NCBI GenBank assembly: GCA_016744975.1
Contig: JADGDI010000003.1
Coordinates: 7,453 to 56,897, forward strand
DNA: 49,445 nt
Source of the DNA: Hyphomicrobiales bacterium
Lineage (GTDB): Bacteria; Pseudomonadota; Alphaproteobacteria; Rhizobiales; OSC116
Direction of reading: 5' to 3'
Shown: in pieces, positions 39,346 to 47,960 of the stretch
Layout of the letters: every line of letters begins with the position of its first letter
Position numbering within the stretch: the stretch's first letter is position 1
Notes under the pieces: generated by a model
Databases searched by the model: none
The model's input: the letters and a program-made list of their open reading frames with translations, nothing else
Told to the model about the DNA's origin: nothing
Translations under genes and position numbers: made by a program

Positions 39346-40182
39346 TTAGTGAGATGTTTTTAGTATATATTGAGTGATATAGCGGGCCAATGGCGCATCG
39401 CGCAAAATACGCCGATGCCCTAAGCCCTCTGTTGGGTAAAACTCACCATTTGGCCATTGTTTTTGTAAATTCAAAAAATCTTCAAACGGAATTTCTTTGT
39501 CCTGTTTGTCATGAATAATCAAAGGCTGAGTGGTTTTATACAGCTCACTATTCATCAAGCTAATCTGATCAATTGTATATTTACTGCGTGTGCTGATATA
39601 ATTAATCATATAATCTTGAGTTTTTTTAGACAGATTAAGCAGTTCAAAATAGCGCTTAAAAATCCCATGAATATCGGTTGGTGAAGAAATGATCACCACA
39701 GATTTTGGCAATGCTATATATTTGTGCAGCAACCCCAACATAGCGCCGCCCATACTATGGCCAACAAAAGCCACAGGTTTTAATTGCTCTTGGGTTAAGT
39801 CTTCCACCAATGCGTCGGTCATCTCAAGCAAATTTGTTTTGTTGCCAGGCGATTGCCCATGTGCAGGGGCGTTCCATGATATGACTTTGTAATTGGCGTT
39901 TACCAACTGCGGTATTAGTTCATAAAATGCGGTCGAGCGCGACTCCCAACCATGGCATAAAAATACAATTGGTAACGTTTCATCATTATTTTTAGCCCAA
40001 ATATTGGCAACTCGACCAGATCTAAAGTTGAGTTGGGTGGCCTGTTTATAAATATGATGCTCTTCGGGTGAGCGGTTATAGCGCTTGGCGCGGCTAAACA
40101 TCTCAGTTGCGATATAAAAAGCCGCCTTTGGTGCGACATTTGACAGGCCAGAAACAAAAAATATAATAAATCTTTTCAACAT
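39346..40182 (-). CDS. Alpha/beta hydrolase
   Basis: Hydrolase of 278 residues from ATG 40182. An upstream in-frame ATG at 40224 would add 14 residues; neither has a clear ribosome binding site, and I prefer the start that begins MLKRFIIFF, a likely short membrane-associated helix. The triad is visible: Ser 143 in GHSMGG, Asp 228 (DKQDKEIP) and His 256 (GLGHRRI), with the oxyanion HGWESR near residue 77. The substrate is unknown. It is convergent with the YciI operon. Confidence 0.85.
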   Translation of the reverse strand: MLKRFIIFFVSGLSNVAPKAAFYIATEMFSRAKRYNRSPEEHHIYKQATQLNFRSGRVANIWAKNNDETLPIVFLCHGWESRSTAFYELIPQLVNANYKVISWNAPAHGQSPGNKTNLLEMTDALVEDLTQEQLKPVAFVGHSMGGAMLGLLHKYIALPKSVVIISSPTDIHGIFKRYFELLNLSKKTQDYMINYISTRSKYTIDQISLMNSELYKTTQPLIIHDKQDKEIPFEDFLNLQKQWPNGEFYPTEGLGHRRILRDAPLARYITQYILKTSH

Positions 40183-40321
40183 AATAGTAAATTGGTAGAT
40201 GATTTTCGAGCATTGGTCAACCATTGTTATCAGTTGACGTTAGGTAAGTATTTGTTTTTAAAGCATTTAAAAAGTGTGAAGAAATTGTGACCAATGGTAT
40301 GCAAAAAACGCATAGCTGTAT

Positions 40322-40349
40322 TTGACTAACGTCGCTTTTCCTTTATCAA
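40322..40349 (+). promoter_or_regulatory. Candidate promoter of the DUF1127 gene
   Basis: TTGACT (40322-40327), 16 bases, TATCAA (40344-40349). It would give a leader of about 60 bases before the AAGGAGATAG ribosome binding site. GACGTTA (40236-40242) and TAACGTC (40327-40333) form a distant inverted pair whose second half overlaps the -35 box; significance unknown. Confidence 0.45.
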
Positions 40350-40419
40350 CAGCCCCCCTATATTACAAACATCAAACGAGCAACAAGCTCTAACACACTA
40401 AAAGTTAAGGAGATAGATC

Positions 40420-40605
40420 ATGGCTATCAACACATTCAACAAAACATCAAAAGCAAAAAAATCACGCGGTCTATTTGCCAAATATATCGAAACTGCAAAG
40501 CTTCGCCGTGCTGAAAAAGAATTATTAAAATTAGACGATCGCATGCTTGCTGATATCGGCGTATCACGCAGCGACGTACATGGTAAAGTTTGGGGTCAAT
40601 TCTAA
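40420..40605 (+). CDS. DUF1127 domain small protein
   Basis: Basic protein of 61 residues. It ends with the DUF1127 pattern RRAEKELLKLDDRMLADIGVSRSDV, shown here in part as LLKLDDRMLADIGVSRSDV. These small alphaproteobacterial proteins are linked to stress responses, phosphate metabolism and RNA handling, but their biochemistry is poorly known. A strong AAGGAG ribosome binding site precedes the start, consistent with high expression. Confidence 0.92.
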   Translation: MAINTFNKTSKAKKSRGLFAKYIETAKLRRAEKELLKLDDRMLADIGVSRSDVHGKVWGQF

Positions 40606-40653
40606 ACACCAAAATATAGACAAGTGCAAAAGATCTAGAGAAAGGATCGAAAA

Positions 40654-40818
40654 ATGGCTTACATTACGCATTCAAGTGACTTAAATACAATGTCTTCTAT
40701 TTCCATCAAGATTGTAAATTTCTTGAAAATTGTAGGTAATGCCTTCGTCCAAGCTCAAGAAGCTCGCGCACGTCGTCATGTTAAATTATATATGTCTAAT
40801 TCATACCGCCCATTTTAA
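40654..40818 (+). CDS. Small ORF, 54 residues, possible DUF1127 partner
   Basis: An open frame from ATG 40654 to TAA 40818, with AAAGGA seven bases upstream. The product has an amphipathic middle (IKIVNFLKIVGNAFVQAQEA) and a basic ARARRHVKLYM stretch that recalls the N-terminal half of DUF1127 proteins, but no LDDRML-DIG half. It shares the direction and probably the transcript of the DUF1127 gene and is followed by a strong terminator 40 bases later, which supports it as a real gene. Function unknown. Confidence 0.65.
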   Translation: MAYITHSSDLNTMSSISIKIVNFLKIVGNAFVQAQEARARRHVKLYMSNSYRPF

Positions 40819-40857
40819 AGCGGCGTCGCCAATAGGCAGATTAGATTTATAAAGATT

Positions 40858-40889
40858 AAAGCCCGCTGAGCAATCAGTGGGCTTTTTTT
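40858..40889. terminator. Strong terminator between the small-protein genes and prmA
   Basis: AAAGCCCGCTGA (40858-40869) pairs with TCAGTGGGCTTT (40874-40885), with one G-T pair and a GCAA tetraloop, followed by seven Ts (40883-40889). On the other strand the stem is followed by a looser T-rich stretch, so it may also serve the convergent prmA. Confidence 0.93.
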
Positions 40890-40890
40890 A

Positions 40891-41769
40891 TTACACCTTA
40901 AAGATCAGTGTCGCCCATTCATCAATGATGTTTCGATCAGTTTCAATAAAGCCCTGCGCTTTAAAATAGCCAGAAACCCAATTGGCCTGTGTGCCAAGTA
41001 ATCCAGATAATATTAGCGTGCCACCATCGGCAATATTATCTCGAATATCAACCGCCATAATGGTCAATGGTTTGGCCAAAATATTTGCGATAATCAAATC
41101 ATAAGGGGCAGCTTTGTGTAATAATGCGTGGTTAAAGCCTTTAGCGGTAACCACCATTATGTGAGCGCCAACATTGTTAATGATTGCATTCTGCCGTGTG
41201 ATAAGCGTGGCGACAGGGTCAATATCAGTCGCAATCACTTGGTTTTTTAATATTTTTGCTGCTGCAATTGCCAATAGGCCAGTGCCAGTGCCTAAGTCAA
41301 TGGCATTAGAAAATGCGCTTACTGCTAAAACTTTATCCAGTGCAATCAAGCAACCTTTTGTGGTGCCATGATGACCAGTACCAAATGCTAGATTGGCATC
41401 AATCTCAAGTGGAATGGCCGATGCTGGGCATTTGTTTGCATCATGTTTGCCATGTAAAAAAAACCGACCAGCCTGAATTGGCGCAAGTGCAGTTAAGCTT
41501 TCCGCCACCCAGTTGATATCCGGATTTAATGTGATAATTTTAATATCAAGCGGCGTTAAATTTTGGTCAGTAAATAACTTGTTTAAAGCATCGGCTTTGG
41601 GTTCAAATTCATAATAAGCGCGCAAATCCCACTCGTTGCTGTCATCATGGGTTTCAAACCAAGTGATGCTCATCGCTTCAGGCCAAATGGCTTGTTCTAA
41701 AATATCGGCATATTGGCTAGCGATGGTTTTTTCAACGATGCACTGACTATAAAATTTAGCTTCTTCCAC
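40891..41769 (-). CDS. prmA: Ribosomal protein L11 methyltransferase PrmA
   Basis: SAM-dependent enzyme that methylates ribosomal protein L11. The 292-residue protein has FGTGHHGTT at 129-137 and the SAM motif DLGTGTG at 158-164, with the catalytic-region NILAKPL later. The start is a GTG at 41769 with AGGA six to seven bases upstream; no ATG lies in a better place. It follows the helicase gene by 51 bases on the same strand. Confidence 0.94.
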   Translation of the reverse strand: MEEAKFYSQCIVEKTIASQYADILEQAIWPEAMSITWFETHDDSNEWDLRAYYEFEPKADALNKLFTDQNLTPLDIKIITLNPDINWVAESLTALAPIQAGRFFLHGKHDANKCPASAIPLEIDANLAFGTGHHGTTKGCLIALDKVLAVSAFSNAIDLGTGTGLLAIAAAKILKNQVIATDIDPVATLITRQNAIINNVGAHIMVVTAKGFNHALLHKAAPYDLIIANILAKPLTIMAVDIRDNIADGGTLILSGLLGTQANWVSGYFKAQGFIETDRNIIDEWATLIFKV

Positions 41770-41820
41770 AAAATGTCCTTTAAATTATGCATTATAGGTA
41801 TAAATGCGAGCTTGGCATGT

Positions 41821-44517
41821 TTAGCTCTGTTCCAAAAATGAGGCAACCACCTTTTTACGTCCAGCTTGGTCAAAATCCACCTCAACACGGCTACCATCTG
41901 TGGCCAATACAAAACCAAGGCCAAATTTTGCATGATATACCCTCTCACCCGTATAAAAGTTATTTTCAACTTTGCGCGCTTTCTGTGCCGTTTTATATTG
42001 CTGATAACCTGTCGATTTTTTGGCATTTTGCGCACGCTTCCAACCAGGTGTGTCATAATCTTGCGCTTCAATATTACCAGCATCGGCCTTATCAAAATAA
42101 TTTTCGCTGCCCATATTATTGGATTGCGCATAATTGCCAAATTGCTGATTGGCCTGTTTCACTTCGGCATTTTCAAGCGGGATCTCGTCAATGAAACGTG
42201 ACGGTAAATTATTTTGCCATTGACCATGCACTTGGCGGTTGGCTGTAAAACTTATCCAGCAAAATTGCTTGGCGCGAGTAATCGCTACATAGGCAAGGCG
42301 GCGTTCTTCTTCAAGGCCATCTTGTCCTGAGTCGTCCAAGGCGCGTTGGTGGGGGAATTGACCTTCTTCCCATGCTGGCAAAAAGACTTTTTCAAATTCA
42401 AGACCTTTAACCGCATGTAAGGTCATTAATGAGACCATTTCACTGTTATATTTTTGCTCATCAACATCCATCACCAATGAAATATGCTCCAAAAACTCGC
42501 CAAGTGATGTAAATTGTCCAATTTGACCAATTAATTCTTGCAGATTTTCCAACCGACCGTCGGCATCGGCGGTAATTGCATCCCGCCACATTTGATTATA
42601 GCCGCTTTCTTCAAATATTAGCTTTGCCAAATCAGGGTGTGGTATTTGTGTGAGTAGAGATTGCCAACGGCTAAAATTCTCCATTAACTTAGTCAGCTCA
42701 ACTCGGGCTTTACCGCTTAAAGGCTCGTTGGCAAGCAAATCCTGTGCAGCATGATAAAGGCTGGTATCTTTATTATCTGCATAAAGTTTAAACTGCTCAA
42801 TTTCTTTAGGTTTCAACTTATGCATCGGGTCAATGATGGCTGTATCAAATGCCAATTGTTTGTCAGCTCCATAGGGCAGGGTGGTCAGAATTTTTTTAAT
42901 TTTTCTGCGCAATGGACTTGGGAAACCATCATCTTTCACCATTTCTGTAGCAGCTGCAAATAATGACATGTTATTCATACGCGCAAAATGCTGCATTTTT
43001 GCCAATGATGATGCGCCGATACCGCGCTTGGGTACATTGATAATGCGTTGAAACTTCATATCATTATGTTGGTTTTGTACTAAGGATAAATAAGCAATCA
43101 CATCACGAATTTCTGCCCGCTCATAAAATTTAGGCCCGCCAACCAAGCGGTATGGTATGCCTAATATTGAAAGCCTGTCTTCAAATGCCCGCATCATGGC
43201 AGAAGTGCGTACCAATATCGCAATTTCGTTTAAGCTCACACCTTGATGCTTGAAATCATCGATTTTTTCACAAATGTTTCGGGCTTCTTCTTCCCCGTCC
43301 CAAATTGATCTTATGTGTATTTTATGCCCAACCTCTTTGTCAGAAAATAGAGTTTTACCCAAACGGTCGCTATTGTGGGCAATCACGCCCGATGCAGCGG
43401 CTAAAATATGCCCTGTCGAGCGGTAATTTTGTTCAAGCCTGACAACTTTTGCACCTTTAAACTCTCGTTCAAAGCGCAATATATTTTCAACTTCAGCGCC
43501 GCGCCAGCCATAAATTGACTGGTCGTCATCACCCACACAACAAACATTCTGGGTGGCGTTTTTACCATTGCCAGCCAACAGCCGTAGCCATAAATATTGC
43601 ACCACATTGGTATCTTGATATTCGTCAATTAGAATATATTTAAAGCGCTCTTGGTAGATATTTAAAATGTCAGCATGTTCTTGAAATAACCGCAAACATT
43701 CAATTAACATATCGCCAAAATCTGCTGCATTGGCAATTTTTAAACGTTCTTGATAGATTTTATAAAGCGCAATACCCTTGCCGTCGGCATAGTTATGGCC
43801 TTCATTGGCTGGTACTTGGCTAGGCTGTAAGCCTTTGTTTTTCCAGTCGTCAATGACATTGGCAAGTGCGCGCGCTGGCCATTTTTTTTCATCAATATTT
43901 TCTGCTCTAATGATGGTTTTTAACATTCTAATCTGGTCATCAGGGTCTAAAATGGTAAAGTCAGAACGCAAACCAACCAATTCTGCATGGCGGCGTAATA
44001 TTTTGGCGGTAATGGCATGAAAAGTGCCGAGCCATTGCATGGCGTCCACCTGATCACCAATTTGCAACCCAATGCGTTCTTTCATTTCCCGAGCGGCTTT
44101 ATTGGTGAATGTTACGACTAAAATTTGGCTAGGCCAAGCTTTAGCATTGGCTAAAATATGCGTGACACGGGTGGTTAAAACGCGAGTTTTCCCTGTGCCG
44201 GCGCCTGCTAAAACTAATAATGGCCCGTCAATATTGAGCACTGCTTCACGCTGAGCCTCATTTAAACCCGTTAAATAATCATCATTACTAATTGTTTGCG
44301 GCTTAGATCGGGTTTGATGGTTTGCGGCTTGCTGCGCCAACTGTGCCAAGCTTTGCTTTGGCATATTGTCTTCAGTAGGGTTTTGAAAATCAGCAATTGG
44401 TGCCTGATTTTCATGGCTGAATAAATCATCAGCAGCAATCGCCTTGCCGCCTTTAAAACGCGGAAATGGGTCAAAATCATCCAGATCAAACGGGTCTATA
44501 TTTTCAGAATCACTCAT
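41821..44517 (-). CDS. uvrD: UvrD/PcrA-type superfamily 1 DNA helicase
   Basis: 3'-5' DNA helicase acting in nucleotide excision and mismatch repair. The 898-residue protein has the Walker A AGAGTGKT at 104-111, the DEYQDTN Walker B, GDDDQSIYGWRGA, and the helicase motifs VVRLEQNYRS and VYVAITRAK-like YVAITRAKQFCW. It ends with the PcrA/UvrD Tudor-like tail (GERVYHAKFGLGFVLATDG). An acidic stretch of about 80 residues precedes the conserved fold (E. coli UvrD, 720 residues, lacks it). A typical alphaproteobacterial form. Confidence 0.94.
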   Translation of the reverse strand: MSDSENIDPFDLDDFDPFPRFKGGKAIAADDLFSHENQAPIADFQNPTEDNMPKQSLAQLAQQAANHQTRSKPQTISNDDYLTGLNEAQREAVLNIDGPLLVLAGAGTGKTRVLTTRVTHILANAKAWPSQILVVTFTNKAAREMKERIGLQIGDQVDAMQWLGTFHAITAKILRRHAELVGLRSDFTILDPDDQIRMLKTIIRAENIDEKKWPARALANVIDDWKNKGLQPSQVPANEGHNYADGKGIALYKIYQERLKIANAADFGDMLIECLRLFQEHADILNIYQERFKYILIDEYQDTNVVQYLWLRLLAGNGKNATQNVCCVGDDDQSIYGWRGAEVENILRFEREFKGAKVVRLEQNYRSTGHILAAASGVIAHNSDRLGKTLFSDKEVGHKIHIRSIWDGEEEARNICEKIDDFKHQGVSLNEIAILVRTSAMMRAFEDRLSILGIPYRLVGGPKFYERAEIRDVIAYLSLVQNQHNDMKFQRIINVPKRGIGASSLAKMQHFARMNNMSLFAAATEMVKDDGFPSPLRRKIKKILTTLPYGADKQLAFDTAIIDPMHKLKPKEIEQFKLYADNKDTSLYHAAQDLLANEPLSGKARVELTKLMENFSRWQSLLTQIPHPDLAKLIFEESGYNQMWRDAITADADGRLENLQELIGQIGQFTSLGEFLEHISLVMDVDEQKYNSEMVSLMTLHAVKGLEFEKVFLPAWEEGQFPHQRALDDSGQDGLEEERRLAYVAITRAKQFCWISFTANRQVHGQWQNNLPSRFIDEIPLENAEVKQANQQFGNYAQSNNMGSENYFDKADAGNIEAQDYDTPGWKRAQNAKKSTGYQQYKTAQKARKVENNFYTGERVYHAKFGLGFVLATDGSRVEVDFDQAGRKKVVASFLEQS

Positions 44518-44601
44518 TGTCTACTCGCCATATTAAACATGTGCCGAATATACCCTTTATCACGAGAAAACAAAGCTATTGTTTATGTTATGTTCGCTTA
44601 T

Positions 44602-46242
44602 TCAATTATGCTCTTCAATATTGGTGGCAATCAATGCGCGGTTATAGATTTGCAACACCCGAATGTGCGAAACATGTCCGATAATGGTTATTTGCTTTGT
44701 ATCATTATTTTCTTCAACCACCATTATATTTTCATGTTCCTTAAACCCGCCAAATTTCCGAATGGCATCTTCAAGTGTTTTATGTTTGGCTATCATAGGT
44801 AGTTTTTTGTGCAGCTTATCATCGTAAATATATGGATTACAGGCTTCAAAAACTTCGGATATTTTTACATTTCGGGCTATTTGTCGGTGTGATCCACGAT
44901 CCAAATAAATGCCTTTAATGGCAAGCTGCCAATGGAATATGCTTTGGCCCTGAATGGCTTGAGATAATCCAACGCAAATAGAAATGGTCAGCAATAGAGC
45001 CAAAGTAATATGATAATCAGCGGTTAACTCAAAGACAATTAAAACGGTTGAGATAGGCGCGCCTAATATGGCCGCAGCCACAGCACCCATGCCAAGAATG
45101 GCATAAATACCAGAATTAGATGCAAGCTCAGGAAATGCTGCGGCGGCAATAAAACCAAATGCCCCGCCAGTCATTGCGCCAATGTATAAAGCGGGCGAGA
45201 ATACCCCGCCAACTAGGCGCGATGCAAGGGTGATTGAAACTGCAACTATCTTCACCCCAAGCAGTAGTAATAGTGTAAATAATGTATAATCTCCTTGCAA
45301 AGCTTTGTTAGTTGCTTCATAGCCAATACCAATGATTTCAGGAACAAATAAAGCCATCACAGCAATAATAAAACCACCAATTGCAGGGCGAATAACCTCA
45401 TGAATTTTAATGGAGTTGGCAAGCTTTTCAGCCAATCTTACCGAGCTTTGGAATGTGATGGCGATGGTGGCTGAGGCTATACCGAGCAATGCAAAAGCAG
45501 GGAATTCCCAAAAAGACACAATCACATATTTGGGGATGATAAACCCCGGAAAATCACCCAAATGATAGCGCACAATTAATGTTGCAATGACCGATGCAAT
45601 GACGATTGGTACAAATGCTGCCACTGCAAAATGGCCTAATATCACCTCAAGGGCAAATAACACCCCTGCGATGGGTGCGTTAAAACTAGCGGTTACCGCA
45701 GCGGCAACTCCTGCGCCAAATAGTGAGCGTCTGGATGATGGCGGAATGTTAATATATTTACCAATGACTGACGCTATCGATGCGCCAAAATGCACAATCG
45801 GCCCCTCGCGGCCAGCGCTTGCGCCAATACCAAGGCTTAATCCAGCTGCTAAAATGTTGGCAACACCGCGCTTAAGTGATATAAACCCAGTGCCGATTGC
45901 CCTTGCTCCGATCACATCGGCAACCCCTTCAGGCCTTTTATTGGGCGCAAAATAAAACAATATCAACCCAACTAATAATCCACCAAAAGTTGGTACTAAT
46001 AATTTTATATAAATCGGGATTTGGGCTAATTTATCAAAAAATATTTCACTGGTCTCTCCTGTCCAAATAAATTGGACATAACCAATATAATGACGAAATA
46101 TAATGGCAATATAGGCAACTGTTACACCAATTACGATTGAAAATAGCCAAACCAAAGGTTGCTTTGCCGACCAAAAATGACTGGCATTAGGCGCTATATA
46201 TTTCAGAAATAAGAATTTTATAGTACGGTTTGGCCTATTCAT
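44602..46242 (-). CDS. CLC family chloride channel/antiporter with C-terminal regulatory domain
   Basis: CLC transporter of 546 residues with about ten to twelve helices. The gating motif GREGP lies at 144-148 with glutamate 146, and GGVFSP later provides GxFxP. The third usual motif, GSGIP, is replaced by PEGVADV, so anion selectivity may differ from E. coli ClcA. The tail from about 460 looks like a CBS-type pair, expected to bind a nucleotide. It is divergent from the FAD dehydrogenase gene and 84 bases upstream of the helicase gene on the same strand. Confidence 0.9.
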   Translation of the reverse strand: MNRPNRTIKFLFLKYIAPNASHFWSAKQPLVWLFSIVIGVTVAYIAIIFRHYIGYVQFIWTGETSEIFFDKLAQIPIYIKLLVPTFGGLLVGLILFYFAPNKRPEGVADVIGARAIGTGFISLKRGVANILAAGLSLGIGASAGREGPIVHFGASIASVIGKYINIPPSSRRSLFGAGVAAAVTASFNAPIAGVLFALEVILGHFAVAAFVPIVIASVIATLIVRYHLGDFPGFIIPKYVIVSFWEFPAFALLGIASATIAITFQSSVRLAEKLANSIKIHEVIRPAIGGFIIAVMALFVPEIIGIGYEATNKALQGDYTLFTLLLLLGVKIVAVSITLASRLVGGVFSPALYIGAMTGGAFGFIAAAAFPELASNSGIYAILGMGAVAAAILGAPISTVLIVFELTADYHITLALLLTISICVGLSQAIQGQSIFHWQLAIKGIYLDRGSHRQIARNVKISEVFEACNPYIYDDKLHKKLPMIAKHKTLEDAIRKFGGFKEHENIMVVEENNDTKQITIIGHVSHIRVLQIYNRALIATNIEEHN

Positions 46243-46310
46243 AATCGCTCATTTTAATTATATTTTACGACCATCATATGCTTTAAAATTTAAATCTCAA
46301 ACAACCATTT

Positions 46311-46350
46311 AATATTTTTATTTTGACAATAAAATACCCAATATTAAAAT
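46311..46350 (+). promoter_or_regulatory. Promoter with nested inverted repeats before the FAD dehydrogenase gene
   Basis: TTGACA (46323-46328), 16 bases, TAAAAT (46345-46350) is the best promoter match in the window. Two inverted pairs share nearly one axis around it: AATATT (46311-46316 and 46340-46345) and TATTTT/AAAATA (46319-46324 and 46331-46336). They could be an operator, though the AT-rich context makes chance symmetry possible. Confidence 0.55.
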
Positions 46351-46428
46351 AAATTGATCTAAACGTATCTAGCTATTTATTAAATTTATATTTTAGTTAA
46401 ACTAGCGGAAAGATTAAGGAATGATATA

Positions 46429-47832
46429 TTGAAATTAAACTCATATAATTCGTCATATGGCGATATTGCAGCAGCAATTGAAGCATTAAAGCAATTGCTT
46501 GGCGATAAATTGGTAACCAATGAAATTGTGCGAAAACAGCATGGCGGTGGCGAGGTTACTTACCATAAAGGTCAAGCTCCCGATGGCGTAGCTTTTGCAA
46601 AAAGCACCGAGCAAGTGTCAGAAATTGTTAAAATATGTGCAAAATTTAATGTGCCAATTATTCCTTATGGGGCTGGCAGTTCACTTGAAGGGCATGTCAA
46701 TGCGCTTTTTGGTGGCATTAGTGTTGACCTTTCAGAAATGACCGAGATTGTGGCCTTGCATAGCGAGGATTTAGATGTGACGGTGCAAGCAGGCTTAACG
46801 CGGCAAGATTTGAATGTATATTTGCGCGATACAGGGCTTTTCTTTCCTATAGACCCGGGCGCCGAGGCCACGCTAGCAGGCATGGCAGCGACCCGCGCAT
46901 CTGGTACCAATGCAGTGCGCTATGGTACAATGCGCGAAAATGTTATTAATATGACGGTAGTTATGCCCGATGGTGAGATCATTAAAACTGGCGGCCGCGC
47001 CCGTAAATCATCAGCAGGTTATGACCTTGCACGGCTAATGATTGGTAGCGAAGGTACGCTGGGTATTATTACAGAGTTAACCATAAGGTTATATGGCATA
47101 CCAGAAAAAATCTTATCGGCTGTGTGCAGTTTTGAAAACACTCAAAAAGCTTGTGAAGCGGTCATTATGACCATTCAATCGGGCATTCCAATAGCACGCA
47201 TAGAGTTTTTAGATGCCTTGCAAATTAAAGCTTGTAATCAATATTCAAAACTGGATTTAAAAGTCAAACCAACACTATTTTTAGAATTTCATGGTAGTGA
47301 CGTTGGCTGTGATGAGCAGGTGGACATGTTTAAATATATTGCTGATGAATTTGGTTCTGATGATTTTGTCGCGGCATCGACACTAGAAGACCGTAATAAA
47401 TTATGGGAAGCTCGGCATAATGCCTATTGGGCTGCATGCGATCTAGCGCCGGGTACGTCACATTTATCCACTGATGTTTGTGTGCCAATTTCTAACTTTG
47501 CACAATGTGTAACTGAAACCAGTCAAGATATTTTAGATTCTGGCCTTATAGGTCCAATTGTTGGTCATGCTGGCGATGGTAACTTTCATGTGCTGTTAAG
47601 TTTTGATGCTAATAGCGATGCGGATAATAAAAAAGTAAAGCATTTTCTAGACCGCCTTGCAAAACGCGCACAAAGTTATGAAGGCACTTGCACAGGTGAG
47701 CATGGCATAGGTATTGGTAAGGCAAAATATATGCGCGCCGAGCATGGTAAAGGGTTGGACATAATGTTTGCGGTTAAACAAGCAATTGACCCTCAAAATA
47801 TTATGAATCCAGGTAAAATATTTTATGGTTAG
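46429..47832 (+). CDS. FAD-linked D-lactate dehydrogenase-like oxidoreductase (GlcD/LDHD type)
   Basis: FAD enzyme of 467 residues that oxidises a 2-hydroxy acid such as D-lactate or glycolate, passing electrons to the respiratory chain or another acceptor. The PP-loop of the FAD domain is visible (PYGAGSSLEGHVNAL), and the C-terminal FAD-oxidase domain ends in GEHGIGIGKAKYM and NPGKI. The start is a TTG at 46429 with AAGGA eight bases upstream: the nearby ATG at 46421 is out of frame and stops at once, and no other in-frame start precedes conserved sequence. The exact substrate cannot be told. Confidence 0.88.
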   Translation: MKLNSYNSSYGDIAAAIEALKQLLGDKLVTNEIVRKQHGGGEVTYHKGQAPDGVAFAKSTEQVSEIVKICAKFNVPIIPYGAGSSLEGHVNALFGGISVDLSEMTEIVALHSEDLDVTVQAGLTRQDLNVYLRDTGLFFPIDPGAEATLAGMAATRASGTNAVRYGTMRENVINMTVVMPDGEIIKTGGRARKSSAGYDLARLMIGSEGTLGIITELTIRLYGIPEKILSAVCSFENTQKACEAVIMTIQSGIPIARIEFLDALQIKACNQYSKLDLKVKPTLFLEFHGSDVGCDEQVDMFKYIADEFGSDDFVAASTLEDRNKLWEARHNAYWAACDLAPGTSHLSTDVCVPISNFAQCVTETSQDILDSGLIGPIVGHAGDGNFHVLLSFDANSDADNKKVKHFLDRLAKRAQSYEGTCTGEHGIGIGKAKYMRAEHGKGLDIMFAVKQAIDPQNIMNPGKIFYG

Positions 47833-47942
47833 AATCAATGATGAGATGTTGGGGCAATTAAATTGCCATAATAAAGCTGTAAAATACAGATTATATGGAT
47901 TAATCCCTAGTAGCGGATATATTAATTTCGTAGAATCAATGA
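47830..47942. repeat. Direct repeat TAGAATCAATGA flanking the gap before asmA
   Basis: TAGAATCAATGA occurs at 47830-47841, where it includes the dehydrogenase stop, and at 47931-47942. A small hairpin GGCAATT/AATTGCC lies between (47853-47867). The interval of 89 bases between the copies has no ORF I can support. It may be a small duplication. Confidence 0.4.
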
Positions 47943-47960
47943 ATTTTGTCGTGGGTGTTG

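Noticed and set aside
42751-44254. Plus-strand open frames inside the helicase gene
   Set aside because: All lie antisense to continuous UvrD-type coding sequence with intact motifs.
44466-44802. Plus-strand open frames across the CLC-helicase junction
   Set aside because: They overlap the well-supported minus-strand uvrD-type and CLC genes and show no protein features of their own.
45587-45955. Plus-strand open frame of 122 codons inside the CLC gene
   Set aside because: It is a shadow of the conserved CLC core, where low stop frequency on the other strand is common.
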